Of a DNA stretch of 64,000 bases, positions 45,079 to 52,952 are shown piece after piece. Position 1 is the stretch's first letter; the number at the start of each line of letters is the position of its first letter. Both the position numbers and the translations under genes were made by a program. The notes beneath the pieces are model-generated. The model had not been told where the DNA came from. It ran no database searches and worked only from the letters and a program-made list of their open reading frames with translations. The stretch spans positions 1 to 64,000 of the forward strand of contig JAIOPB010000038.1 in NCBI GenBank assembly GCA_021414105.1, written 5' to 3'. Origin of the DNA: Nitrosarchaeum sp. (GTDB taxonomy: Archaea; Thermoproteota; Nitrososphaeria; Nitrososphaerales; Nitrosopumilaceae).

Positions 45079-45243
45079 ATGCGTTATAGTGCCATGAGCT
45101 ATTGCATAAAATGCTTTGCACCAGCAGATGTATGTTTCTGTGAAACAAAAAAGGTGCCTCTTAGTGAATATACTCATGAAATGAAAGAATGTACTGATTT
45201 GAAATGCTATTGTAAAGAACATATACCGAAGGCTAGTTCATAA
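45079..45243 (+). CDS. 54-residue cysteine-rich mini-protein (family member C)
   Basis: This ATG frame has seven Cys: SYCIKCFAPADVCFCE (CxxC-x6-CxC, as in the other two) and later KECTDLKCYCKEH. The first half matches the family at 43835 and 45333; the second half diverged. TATA tract TATTTATACAT lies about 30 bp upstream. It sits between the RAM genes and member D. Metal binding is inferred only. Confidence 0.65.
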   Translation: MRYSAMSYCIKCFAPADVCFCETKKVPLSEYTHEMKECTDLKCYCKEHIPKASS

Positions 45244-45332
45244 AAATTTATTTAGAATAAATAATAAATATTAAACAAATTTTAAGAATATTAATTACAC
45301 ATTTAATTTTCATTGTGTCATAAATCTATTCA

Positions 45333-45479
45333 ATGAGAGAAGATTTTGCAGAATATACAAAATGTGTTGGTTGTAATGCATCATTATTGCTCTGTGATTG
45401 TAATTGTCCTAAATGTGGAAAAAGAGAAGATTGTAAATGTGACCTAAAACCAATTAAATGGAATCAGTTAGGCTATTGA
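45333..45479 (+). CDS. 48-residue cysteine-rich mini-protein (family member D)
   Basis: This ATG frame has nine Cys... in fact eight: CVGC, then CDCNC, KCGKR and DCKC (residues 11-36), with the spacing CxxC-x6-CxCxCxxC-GKRxDCxC shared exactly with the protein at 43835. The remaining residues differ, so the pair has diverged under constraint on the cysteines. It is divergent in role from known metallothioneins I can name. It converges on the UspA gene. Confidence 0.75.
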   Translation: MREDFAEYTKCVGCNASLLLCDCNCPKCGKREDCKCDLKPIKWNQLGY

Positions 45480-45506
45480 TTTTATAAAAAGATTAGATTG
45501 ATTATG

Positions 45507-45935
45507 TCATCGTACTACCATGACGGGGCATTTTGCATGATGCATAACTTTTATCGACACACTACCTAGAACCAATTCCTTAAAGACATTCATGCCACGA
45601 GTTCCAAGTACAACTAGATCATAATCTTTAGAATTAACAATTTCTATAATCATATTTGCAGGATCTCCAATTTCTAACATGAGTTTTGGATGAATGCCTT
45701 TTTCTAGAGCGTCTTTTTTGTATTCTTCTAACATTGAATTTGCTTTGATTTTAAGATCTTCAACTAGTTCAAGACTTGCGGCACTATCTCCACCAAATTC
45801 ACATGAAACCACATGAATCACATCAATTTTACATTTAGATATGGATGCAAGATAAATCGAGGTTGTGAATGCTTTTTTTGCTGATTCTGAACCGTCAATT
45901 GCAACAAGTATCTTTGAAAACAATCTTTTCCTCAA
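45507..45935 (-). CDS. Universal stress protein (UspA family)
   Basis: This 142-residue UspA protein begins KILVAIDGSESAKKAF and ends with the ATP-binding motif LGTRGMNVFKELVLGSVS, then CPVMVVR. The G-x2-G-x9-GS layout predicts ATP binding. It lies 7 bp downstream of the CBS-pair gene, so the two form a unit for stress or energy sensing. A second UspA is truncated at the right window edge. Confidence 0.92.
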   Translation of the reverse strand: MRKRLFSKILVAIDGSESAKKAFTTSIYLASISKCKIDVIHVVSCEFGGDSAASLELVEDLKIKANSMLEEYKKDALEKGIHPKLMLEIGDPANMIIEIVNSKDYDLVVLGTRGMNVFKELVLGSVSIKVMHHAKCPVMVVR

Positions 45936-45942
45936 TTCTATT

Positions 45943-46407
45943 TTAAGGAATTTTATTTTTAATCATAGATAATTGGTTAGTCAAATCAGTCGAGGTTATT
46001 ATTCCAATGATTTTATCATTTTCAACTACGGCCAGCTTGCGGATTTTTTTTGATGACATTTGTTTGGCTGCATCTAAAATGGATTCATTTGGACCTATGA
46101 TTTGCAAAGGCATTGACGCTACTTTGCCTGCTGGTGTATCTGAGGGATATTTGTTTGCCATAATTTTAATTGCAAAGTCTCTATCAGTTATAATTCCTAT
46201 AGGAATGGAATCTTCTTTCACCAAAACAGATCCTATTCCCTGCTCCATCATTTTAGATATCTGATACACAGTTGTCGAAGATTGCGCCACTATCAATTGT
46301 TTTGACATCACATCTTTCACTAAAATTTCTGATAGGTTTTTTTCTAATTTGTTATCATTTACAAAAGTTTTTTTTGTGTTTCTTGTTAACCTACCAAAAA
46401 TTCCCAT
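45943..46407 (-). CDS. CBS-domain pair protein
   Basis: This 154-residue protein has two CBS domains (VKDVMSKQLIVAQSSTTVY, about residues 30-85, and ASMPLQIIGPNESILDAAK, about 93-150) that form a Bateman module binding adenine nucleotides or SAM. ITDRDFAIKI and IITSTDLTNQL are the CBS signature ends. It is a regulatory module without an enzyme domain and leads the UspA gene. Confidence 0.9.
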   Translation of the reverse strand: MGIFGRLTRNTKKTFVNDNKLEKNLSEILVKDVMSKQLIVAQSSTTVYQISKMMEQGIGSVLVKEDSIPIGIITDRDFAIKIMANKYPSDTPAGKVASMPLQIIGPNESILDAAKQMSSKKIRKLAVVENDKIIGIITSTDLTNQLSMIKNKIP

Positions 46408-46509
46408 TGTGTAATATTACTCAACAAAAACTTAAGTCTTTCTAAATATCGGATTAAGAATTTATGAAATCAAAAACATATTAGAATTTAATTGTCATAG
46501 ACGAATACA

Positions 46510-46609
46510 GGTAGTAATCAAAACCAAGTAGTTATCCAATGACAACTCTATGTTCTGGTTCCAACACCAACTTCCATACCATTGATGTTTTTACTAGTTG
46601 ATTACTACC
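46510..46609. repeat. Perfect 12-bp inverted repeat enclosing 76 bp in a 358-bp gene-free spacer
   Basis: The spacer 46408-46765 contains no supportable gene. GGTAGTAATCAA (46510-46521) and TTGATTACTACC (46598-46609) are exact reverse complements. The enclosed 76 bp are slightly richer in GC than the flanks, including TGTTCTGGTTCCAACACC. A non-coding RNA with a closing stem, or a degenerate mobile-element end, are both possible; nothing in the sequence decides. Confidence 0.35.
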
Positions 46610-46765
46610 CAAAGTAAGCATAATTTTGTGAAATAAAAACAGGATTTGGATGATCATGAATATTTGTTTGTTATTTCTATTAATATTAAACAACTTGAAA
46701 TGTATGTGAAAAAATAAAATATTGAAAAACTATTAACTCATAAACTTAAGAAACAACGAACAGTA

Positions 46766-47449
46766 ATGAGTAGTGAAAATCCAAAAGATTTAGTTCCAAT
46801 GTTTTTTACTAATACCGCTAAGTCATATGATAAAATAGTATACTGGACTACGTTTGGGAAAGACAATGTTTGGAAAAATAAAATTCTAGAACATCTATCC
46901 ACTGAGAAAACAGTGTTAGATCTTGCATGTGGTACAGGCATTCTTACAAAACAAATTGCAGACAAAATTCCACAGGCTAAAATCATTGGATTAGACATTA
47001 CGGAGAACTATATTGAAAAAGCAAAAGAAAAATTAAAGTCATATCAAAACATTTCATTTGTAAATCAGGATGCCGAAAAACTAAATTTGGGAAAAAAGTT
47101 TGATTGTATTACTGCATCTTATTTACCAAAATATTGCATATCTGATGTTTTAGTCAAAAATTGTATTGCGCATCTTAATAATGGTGGAAAAATAATTCTG
47201 CATGATTTTACATATCCAAAAAACAAATTTGTAAGAAAAATGTGGAACTTTTACTTTAACATACTTTATTTGGTAGGATTTTTTGTCCCAAATTGGAAAA
47301 AGGTGTTTGTTAGTTTACCTTATCTCATAAGAACCACAGATTGGATAACAGCATATGAAAATACTATGAAAAATAACGGATTGAAGGTTTACAAACAAGA
47401 TTTGACATTTGGAACTTCATCTATTATTGTTGGAACCAAGATTATCTAA
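46766..47449 (+). CDS. UbiE/MenG-like class I methyltransferase
   Basis: This 227-residue SAM-dependent methyltransferase has motif I TVLDLACGTGILTKQI (about residues 49-64), acidic IIGLDITENYIEKAK near 75 and IILHDFTYPKN near 150. The N-terminal MFFTNTAKSYDKIVYWTTFG and the overall layout match UbiE/MenG, which methylate quinone precursors; the post-motif region YLVGFFVPNW fits too. It is convergent with, and overlaps by 33 bp, the UbiC-like gene, which is followed by a UbiA-like gene. Confidence 0.78.
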   Translation: MSSENPKDLVPMFFTNTAKSYDKIVYWTTFGKDNVWKNKILEHLSTEKTVLDLACGTGILTKQIADKIPQAKIIGLDITENYIEKAKEKLKSYQNISFVNQDAEKLNLGKKFDCITASYLPKYCISDVLVKNCIAHLNNGGKIILHDFTYPKNKFVRKMWNFYFNILYLVGFFVPNWKKVFVSLPYLIRTTDWITAYENTMKNNGLKVYKQDLTFGTSSIIVGTKII

Positions 47450-47854
47450 TCTAATTTCTTCTAAAATAGTAAACCACACAATTCCATTGTGAAGTATTTC
47501 GTATTTCCTTAAGACCAAAGTATCATCAGGATTACGATTAAAGGAGATTACATTTCGAGTTGCTTTGATGTTATAGGTATTAAGAATAGTTCCTACTCCA
47601 CGCTTTTTCTTTAAAAGATCAGACACAATAGATTCGGGCAAAACAGTAGAATCAAATTCTACGTATGCTTTAATCACTGGCAATCCATTTGCAATGATTG
47701 CAATCTTTCTCACAAATTGGTGAGGTGTGATAGCGTTTTGTTCTATTACTTCTAAATGGATATTACAATTTAATATCTCACCAAGAACAGTAACTACTTG
47801 ACCTACAGGAGCATCCAATATCTTATTTAACAAATCTTCAGAAACTGTATTCAT
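47417..47854 (-). CDS. Chorismate-lyase-fold protein (UbiC/DUF98 family)
   Basis: This 145-residue protein has the UbiC-like fold (DUF98), with VGQVVTVLGEILNCNIHLEV, FVRKIAIIANGLPVIKAYVEF and the Gly-rich LLKKKRGVGTILNTY. Chorismate lyases release 4-hydroxybenzoate and pyruvate; conserved Arg and Glu near IANGLPVIKA and ILEEIRLDN would sit in the product site. Expected length for UbiC is 160-170, slightly longer than here. It lies 16 bp downstream of the UbiA-like gene on the same strand. Whether it makes 4-hydroxybenzoate is unproven. Confidence 0.72.
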   Translation of the reverse strand: MNTVSEDLLNKILDAPVGQVVTVLGEILNCNIHLEVIEQNAITPHQFVRKIAIIANGLPVIKAYVEFDSTVLPESIVSDLLKKKRGVGTILNTYNIKATRNVISFNRNPDDTLVLRKYEILHNGIVWFTILEEIRLDNLGSNNNR

Positions 47855-47870
47855 ATAATATTATCGTGTT

Positions 47871-48566
47871 TTAAACAATTAAAAGGTGTCTTAATACAAA
47901 AAAGAAAATTGTTCCAAATATTACAATAGAACTAACAAGTTTGAGAATAATTTCTTTTTTGTAAAATATTTCATAAGGTGCATTTTGTTGTTTTAGAATT
48001 TTGTATTTTCTGGAAACGGTTATCAAAATATAGCTTGCAAGACCAGCGATTATAGAAAATATTATCGTTTCAAAAGATATAGAATTTGATTGAATTACTG
48101 CTCCTGCAAAAACAGGTAAAATTCCCCAGGATATGACAAACGAGGCATTATTATGAAATTTGCCATTGAATAATTCAAGATTATATGCAAAAAGAAAAAA
48201 TATTTCGATTGCACCTATTGGAAATAACATCCAAGAATCTAAAAATACATAATACATTCCAATGGAAAATGACAAAATCAGAGAAATGATGGAGGCTAAC
48301 CAGAGATTAGTCCGAGATAGATCTCCCCAAGGTCTTTTCTTACTTCCCAAGGCATCAAGGCAATGTGCAGATATTCCAATTGCAAAAAAATAGAGTAACC
48401 CAATCGACAACAATCTATCAAGACTAGATTCTACTGAAAGAGAACCCCAAATTACAAAAGATATTACCATTCCAGTATAAGGTAAAAATAAAATTCCCAC
48501 AGTCAGTCTAAAATTCCTAGGACCGAATTTTGGAACAAACCATTCTGATAATCTATCGTTTTGCAT
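47871..48566 (-). CDS. UbiA-like prenyltransferase superfamily membrane protein
   Basis: This 231-residue protein has about seven transmembrane helices. SAHCLDALGSKKRPWGDL (residues 67-83) recalls the first Asp-rich prenyl-diphosphate motif of UbiA enzymes, with Asp71 and the Arg-Pro end, but only one of the usual Asp residues. A second Asp-rich motif is not obvious and the protein is short (UbiA is about 290), so this is a divergent member or an inactive relative. Its neighbours (UbiC-like downstream, UbiE-like convergent) support a prenyl-aromatic pathway. Confidence 0.55.
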   Translation of the reverse strand: MQNDRLSEWFVPKFGPRNFRLTVGILFLPYTGMVISFVIWGSLSVESSLDRLLSIGLLYFFAIGISAHCLDALGSKKRPWGDLSRTNLWLASIISLILSFSIGMYYVFLDSWMLFPIGAIEIFFLFAYNLELFNGKFHNNASFVISWGILPVFAGAVIQSNSISFETIIFSIIAGLASYILITVSRKYKILKQQNAPYEIFYKKEIILKLVSSIVIFGTIFFFVLRHLLIV

Positions 48567-48634
48567 TGTTTTACTTTAATCTAGTATTCTGATGTTGCCT
48601 ATAGCAATATTGTCAAATTCTCATCTTTCCAAAG

Positions 48635-48895
48635 TTATTCGTTTACAGAATCACAATTTGGGCACTTTTGATTAGATATTTTAGAACCACAGTCAGCACA
48701 GATGCCTTCTCTTAGTTCTTTTTCGATGGATTTTCTTCTATTTCCAACATAGAATTTTATTCCAAAATAGATAGCAATTGCAATTAAAGCCGCATATATT
48801 GGTGCCATGAAAGGAATCAATCCAATCATAAAAAGTAAAAGACCAACAATCAAAATAATATCGCGTTTTTCAAAATTCAACAAAATTAAAACCAT
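48635..48895 (-). CDS. Small membrane protein with C-terminal zinc ribbon
   Basis: This 86-residue protein has two hydrophobic helices (about 13-30 and 32-50, DIILIVGLLLFMIGLIPFMA and YAALIAIAIYFGIKFYV) followed by a basic stretch and a zinc ribbon ICADCGSKISNQKCPNCDS (four Cys). The ribbon would lie in the cytoplasm. Function unknown. Confidence 0.65.
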   Translation of the reverse strand: MVLILLNFEKRDIILIVGLLLFMIGLIPFMAPIYAALIAIAIYFGIKFYVGNRRKSIEKELREGICADCGSKISNQKCPNCDSVNE

Positions 48896-49026
48896 CTAGA
48901 ATTCATAAAAACATGCCGGAGCTCAGAGCCATTAGTTTTACTTCATATCAAAGTCATCACTCTAACTCTTCCTCATTGCTCGGCAACAAAATTAGGATAT
49001 GATTTGATAATAAGATAATGATTTAG

Positions 49027-49103
49027 TGGTGGGATCGGCGTGATTTGAACACACGACCTCTGCGTCCCAAACGCAGAATCATACCAAGCTAGACCACGAT
49101 CCC
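49027..49103 (-). tRNA. tRNA-Pro (anticodon UGG), CCA encoded
   Basis: On the minus strand the acceptor stem is GGGATCG paired with CGATCCC. The anticodon arm is CTGCG-TTTGGGA-CGCAG, whose loop gives anticodon TGG (UGG). The T arm is GTGTG-TTCAAAT-CACGC, and a D arm with GGTA lies in between. The 3' end reads A-CCA in the genome, so CCA is encoded. No intron is seen. TATA-like CTTAAATT is about 23-30 bp upstream. Confidence 0.95.
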
Positions 49104-49284
49104 AGTGAATCCTAAAAGTCGCCCAATTTAAGCTTGACAGATATTAAATTGACTAAATTTTAAAGTTAGATTAGTGCCATTTTTGGCATTTGAAAAGAAT
49201 TACATCGTCAATGGCTTCAACATGTTAAATCACAAGTAAAATTCATTGAAGATGTCGATATTAAAGATATAAAAAAATACGGAT

Positions 49285-49761
49285 TTAGTTATCCAAGGTT
49301 GCCCTTAGCATCCAAGCAGTTTTTTCATGTTTTTCCATCAGTTGTGTAAGAAAGTCTTCTGTTCCTGCATCATCTAATTTGGCACAAGATCCTATGTCTT
49401 TTCGCAAATTGCGAATGACTGTTTCATGATCTGCCAAAAGATTTGTAATCATAACTTTGGCAGTAGGATATTTTGCCGGATGTTCTTTTAGGGTTGCTGA
49501 TTTGAGAAATTCGCCTAATGTTGCAGGAGTCTTTCCACCTAAGGCACGTATTCTTTCTGCAACTTCATCAATGTCTTCATCTATTGCAGAATATTGATCT
49601 TCAAATAATTTGTGATATTGTATAAAGTCTTCGCCAGTCACATTCCAGTGATAGTTTCTTGTTTTTGTATACAGAATGTATTGATCTGCAATAATGTTGC
49701 CTAGTATGTCAATGACTTTTTGACGCGAATTTGGAACAAGTCCGATATTTACTTTATCCAT
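49285..49761 (-). CDS. dps: Dps-family ferritin-like DNA-protection protein
   Basis: This protein of about 158 residues stores iron with peroxide or oxygen and protects DNA. It has the Dps blocks LYTKTRNYHWNVTGEDFIQYHKLFE-type core (KTRNYHWNVTG near 30, HKLFEDQYSAIDEDIDEVAER near 50), with the ferroxidase His and Asp residues at the subunit interface. An upstream ATG (49809) would add 16 poorly conserved residues; ATG at 49761, directly before DKVNIGLVPN, is more likely. Confidence 0.88.
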   Translation of the reverse strand: MDKVNIGLVPNSRQKVIDILGNIIADQYILYTKTRNYHWNVTGEDFIQYHKLFEDQYSAIDEDIDEVAERIRALGGKTPATLGEFLKSATLKEHPAKYPTAKVMITNLLADHETVIRNLRKDIGSCAKLDDAGTEDFLTQLMEKHEKTAWMLRATLDN

Positions 49762-50018
49762 GTTTTCTATTTTCAGATCATAATATACAAGGTTTACTGT
49801 ATTTACCAAAATCTAGAATCATGGAGTCAAACAGGTTAGATTAGAATAATGGATGTATATAGAAAAATGAAAACTAGATTTTTGATAATATTTGTAATAA
49901 TATGTCCCTGATACTTGAAGTCAATCAAGAGAATAGATTCACATGCCTGAAGTTAACAAAGAGAGTTTGTGGTTTAACAGATAATCATTTTAAAGGCATT
50001 CAAAAGAACAAAAAAGCA

Positions 50019-50915
50019 TTGCAGTTAGACGATTATATCAAAGCAGGAAAAATTGCTGCTGAAGTAAGAGAGATGGTAAGAGAAAGAAACTGGGTTGGAA
50101 AAACAGTTTATGAAATTTGTGAGGAAGTAGAAAATCAAATTAAAAAACGCGGAGCAAAATGCGCATTTCCAGTAAATGTAAGTATCAATGAAATAGCAGC
50201 TCATTATACAGCAGAACCAAATGATCCAATCACAATTACAGATTCGGATTTAGTCAAAATTGATCTTGGTGCACAAATTAATGGATACATTGCAGATACT
50301 GCAGTTACAGTTTGCCAAGATGCACAGTTTGAGGGATTGATTCAGGCTGCAGAAGAAGCATTAAGCAATGCAATGTCCATGATAAAAGTAGGAGTCAAAG
50401 CAAGTGATATCGGACGAACCATAGAAAAAACAATAAAACAAACAGGATTCAAACCAATTGCAAATCTTAGTGGTCATTCTTTAGGACAATATACAATACA
50501 TGCAGGAAGATCCATTCCAAATATTTGGTCAGTTGGAGGATTCACACTAGCAGAAAATACAGCTTATGCATGTGAACCATTTGTCACTACAGAAAAAGGA
50601 GGAGGGTTTGTAAGAAATGGAAAGATAAAAAACATATTTGCATTAAATTCAAGAAAAAAAACAAAAAATGATGAAGCAGATAAACTACTTGATTATATCT
50701 GGGAAAAATTCAACATGTTGCCCTTTGCACTAAGATGGATTACAAAAGATTGGGAAGAAAAGAAAGCTAAAGATCTATTAGAACAACTTGTCAATAAAAA
50801 AGCAGTTCAGGCATATCCAGTATTAATTGAAATAAACGAGCAAAGAGTGGCTCAGGCAGAACATACTTTTATTCCAAATGAAAATGGAGTCACAGTAACA
50901 ACTATTTCTCAATAG
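50019..50915 (+). CDS. map: Methionine aminopeptidase, type II
   Basis: This enzyme removes the initiator Met from new proteins. The five metal ligands are visible in KIDLGAQINGYIADTA (two Asp), SGHSLGQYTIHAG (His), AYACEPFVT (Glu) and AQAEHTFIP (Glu). I place the start at TTG 50019, giving 298 residues that begin QLDDYIKAGKIAAEV, as in archaeal homologues. The frame is open further up to ATG 49902, which would add 39 non-conserved residues. Confidence 0.92.
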   Translation: MQLDDYIKAGKIAAEVREMVRERNWVGKTVYEICEEVENQIKKRGAKCAFPVNVSINEIAAHYTAEPNDPITITDSDLVKIDLGAQINGYIADTAVTVCQDAQFEGLIQAAEEALSNAMSMIKVGVKASDIGRTIEKTIKQTGFKPIANLSGHSLGQYTIHAGRSIPNIWSVGGFTLAENTAYACEPFVTTEKGGGFVRNGKIKNIFALNSRKKTKNDEADKLLDYIWEKFNMLPFALRWITKDWEEKKAKDLLEQLVNKKAVQAYPVLIEINEQRVAQAEHTFIPNENGVTVTTISQ

Positions 50916-51081
50916 ATTCGCCAAAGATTTTTTCTATTACAGTAATTCCATTACAAGAATCACATTTTGAGGTTTCAGTAAAGAGAACATCCCCAACTTG
51001 GAATTTTCTTTTTCTTTCCAAATTACATTTATTGCATTTTTCTACAGTATATGCAAAGATAGTTTTTTCTTTTGAGAACAT
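50902..51081 (-). CDS. 59-residue zinc-ribbon protein coupled to DUF1512 gene
   Basis: This ATG frame has two CxxC pairs, EKCNKCNLERKRK and SKCDSCNGIT, the standard zinc-ribbon arrangement. Its ATG overlaps the stop of the DUF1512 gene as TAATG, a sign of translational coupling, and its 3' end overlaps map (convergent) by 14 bp. I recognise no family. Confidence 0.7.
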   Translation of the reverse strand: MFSKEKTIFAYTVEKCNKCNLERKRKFQVGDVLFTETSKCDSCNGITVIEKIFGESIEK

Positions 51082-52202
51082 TATTGTGGTACCCCCATAG
51101 TGTTTCCTACACCAATTAACAAAACGGATTGACCGAGTTTTGTATTGTCATGAATCATCTCATAGATTTGCAAGCGTACGCTATCTGCTTTGTCTGCAAT
51201 TTCTTTAGTCATTAGGGTGATTGCTTCTTTGACAGATTGTTTTATCACAATTGCAAAAATAGGAATGTTATTTTTTGTTGCAATGTCTTCTATCTGAAAT
51301 CGTTCAGTTCCGATTCCACCTATTGCTGCACCAAATCCTTGTGCAATAATTGCAGATTCTTCTCCTTCCATTTTTAATGCGGCATCGACCATGATAATAA
51401 TATCAGGTTTGTTTTTAGAAACAATTGATTCTACTGCATCTCCAGGTCTACCAACAGTAGAGCCAGGACCTTCAGCTTTTAGTAAAAATAATTTTCGCCC
51501 ATCATATTGAATTTCACTAAGAACAGTTTGAAAAGCGATTGATTCCTTTTTAGTATCAAGCATCATTTTGCCTACAACCATAGGCCCTATACCATCACCT
51601 ATAGGCTGACCCATTTTAAAAGCAGGTATGGCTTTGTGCATAGCTTCTGCTTCTTCTAATATAAAAGGCAAAATCATTTGAAGCGGTAAAATTAACGGAT
51701 AGTTATTTTGTTTTTTTGCAGTCAAATAGAGATGATTGATAACTTTGTAAATCATTTGCAAAGATGTGGCAATTTCAAGCAGTGTTTGAATTTTGGTTAA
51801 TTCTAAATCACTTGTTTGAGGAGACAATGATTTTACATGTTCTCTAGAATAATCTTCTCGTGCTCTTACGATATGTCTGACTTTGGAAACTATTCCATTT
51901 GGATCCATGTCAACTGGCATTATAGTAAAATAATCTAAAAAGCGGTCAATTTTTTTAGTTGGATCATCTTTAGGATTCATATTTTTTTTAATATAATCAA
52001 TTAGTTCATTTCGGGATTGAGTTTTGTAATCTTCTAGTTTTTTGATTCCTTTTTTTATTTCTCCAGATGTAATTGATAATTGAATTCTCTGTCCATAGAA
52101 AACAAAAATGATAATTGGAACAATCCAGATTAACATCATAATTGGATTAGTTTCATCATTTAATCCAAACAATTGATCAAAATCGATGTTTGTAAAATCC
52201 AA
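51081..52202 (-). CDS. DUF1512-family membrane-anchored protein
   Basis: This 373-residue protein has one N-terminal helix (PIMMLIWIVPIIIFVFYGQR) and a cytoplasmic region conserved across archaea. Conserved segments are KMEGEESAIIAQGFGAAIGG, AEGPGSTVGRPGDAV and LLIGVGNTMGVPQ at the C-terminus. The glycine-rich blocks suggest nucleotide or phosphate binding. Function is unknown. It is upstream of, and coupled to, the 59-residue ribbon protein; divergent from TBP across 155 bp. Confidence 0.85.
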   Translation of the reverse strand: MDFTNIDFDQLFGLNDETNPIMMLIWIVPIIIFVFYGQRIQLSITSGEIKKGIKKLEDYKTQSRNELIDYIKKNMNPKDDPTKKIDRFLDYFTIMPVDMDPNGIVSKVRHIVRAREDYSREHVKSLSPQTSDLELTKIQTLLEIATSLQMIYKVINHLYLTAKKQNNYPLILPLQMILPFILEEAEAMHKAIPAFKMGQPIGDGIGPMVVGKMMLDTKKESIAFQTVLSEIQYDGRKLFLLKAEGPGSTVGRPGDAVESIVSKNKPDIIIMVDAALKMEGEESAIIAQGFGAAIGGIGTERFQIEDIATKNNIPIFAIVIKQSVKEAITLMTKEIADKADSVRLQIYEMIHDNTKLGQSVLLIGVGNTMGVPQ

Positions 52203-52357
52203 TAGAATCAGAGTTAAGGGAATCCAAATTAAATCATTCGTATAATCAAAGGCAATAATGAAAATCCAACCTAAAGTAGAAATTGTAAAAATAGTCTACT
52301 TGAGGGTAAAAAAATGGCGAGTGCTTTTATTATAGGTAGGGTAGAAAAAACCTGAAT

Positions 52358-52918
52358 ATGCCACAAACAAAGCCTATTGTAAGCGTGGAAAATGTTGTAG
52401 CATCTGCTTCAGTTGACCAGAAAATGGATCTAAACGAAATTACAAGAACATTTCCAGATGTAGAATATCATCCTGACCAATTTCCAGGACTAGTCTTTAG
52501 ACTAAAGAGTCCAAAAACAGCAACTTTGATTTTTACCTCAGGAAAAATGGTATGCACAGGATCAAAATCTGAAGAAATGGCAAGAAAGGCAGTAAAAACA
52601 GTAGTACAAAAACTTCGAAAAGGTGGGATTAAAGTAAAAAAAGACGCAACAGTTGAAATTCAAAATATAGTAGCATCAATTAATCTGGGCGGTAAAATCC
52701 ATCTTGAACAAGCCGCAAGAACTTTACCAAGAAGTATGTATGAGCCAGAGCAATTTCCAGGATTAATTCACAGAATGCTAGATCCAAAAACAGTAATTTT
52801 GTTATTTTCGTCTGGAAAACTTGTATGCACTGGTGCTAAAAAAGAACCAGATGTGTATAGATCAGTAAACAACTTGCATGCACTACTAGAAGAAAAAAAT
52901 CTAATGATCTACGATTAA
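52358..52918 (+). CDS. tbp: TATA-box-binding protein TBP
   Basis: TBP recognises archaeal TATA boxes and recruits TFB. The 186-residue product has the two direct repeats of the saddle: IVSVENVVASASVDQ to LIFTSGKMVCTGSKSE and VEIQNIVASINLGGK to LLFSSGKLVCTGAKKE. The DNA-intercalating Phe residues in FPGLVFRL and FPGLIHRM are seen, the second with Ile/His in place of the usual Val/Tyr. A TATA box CTTTTATTATA lies about 30 bp upstream of the start. Confidence 0.95.
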   Translation: MPQTKPIVSVENVVASASVDQKMDLNEITRTFPDVEYHPDQFPGLVFRLKSPKTATLIFTSGKMVCTGSKSEEMARKAVKTVVQKLRKGGIKVKKDATVEIQNIVASINLGGKIHLEQAARTLPRSMYEPEQFPGLIHRMLDPKTVILLFSSGKLVCTGAKKEPDVYRSVNNLHALLEEKNLMIYD

Positions 52919-52952
52919 ACGTAGATTGAATTTATTTTCATTTCTTTTCTGA

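Noticed and set aside
48914-48975. Possible C/D-box small RNA on the minus strand (GTGATGA ... CTGA)
   Set aside because: A C-box and a D-box are present 27 bases apart, but there is no D'/C' pair and the flanks do not form a terminal stem.
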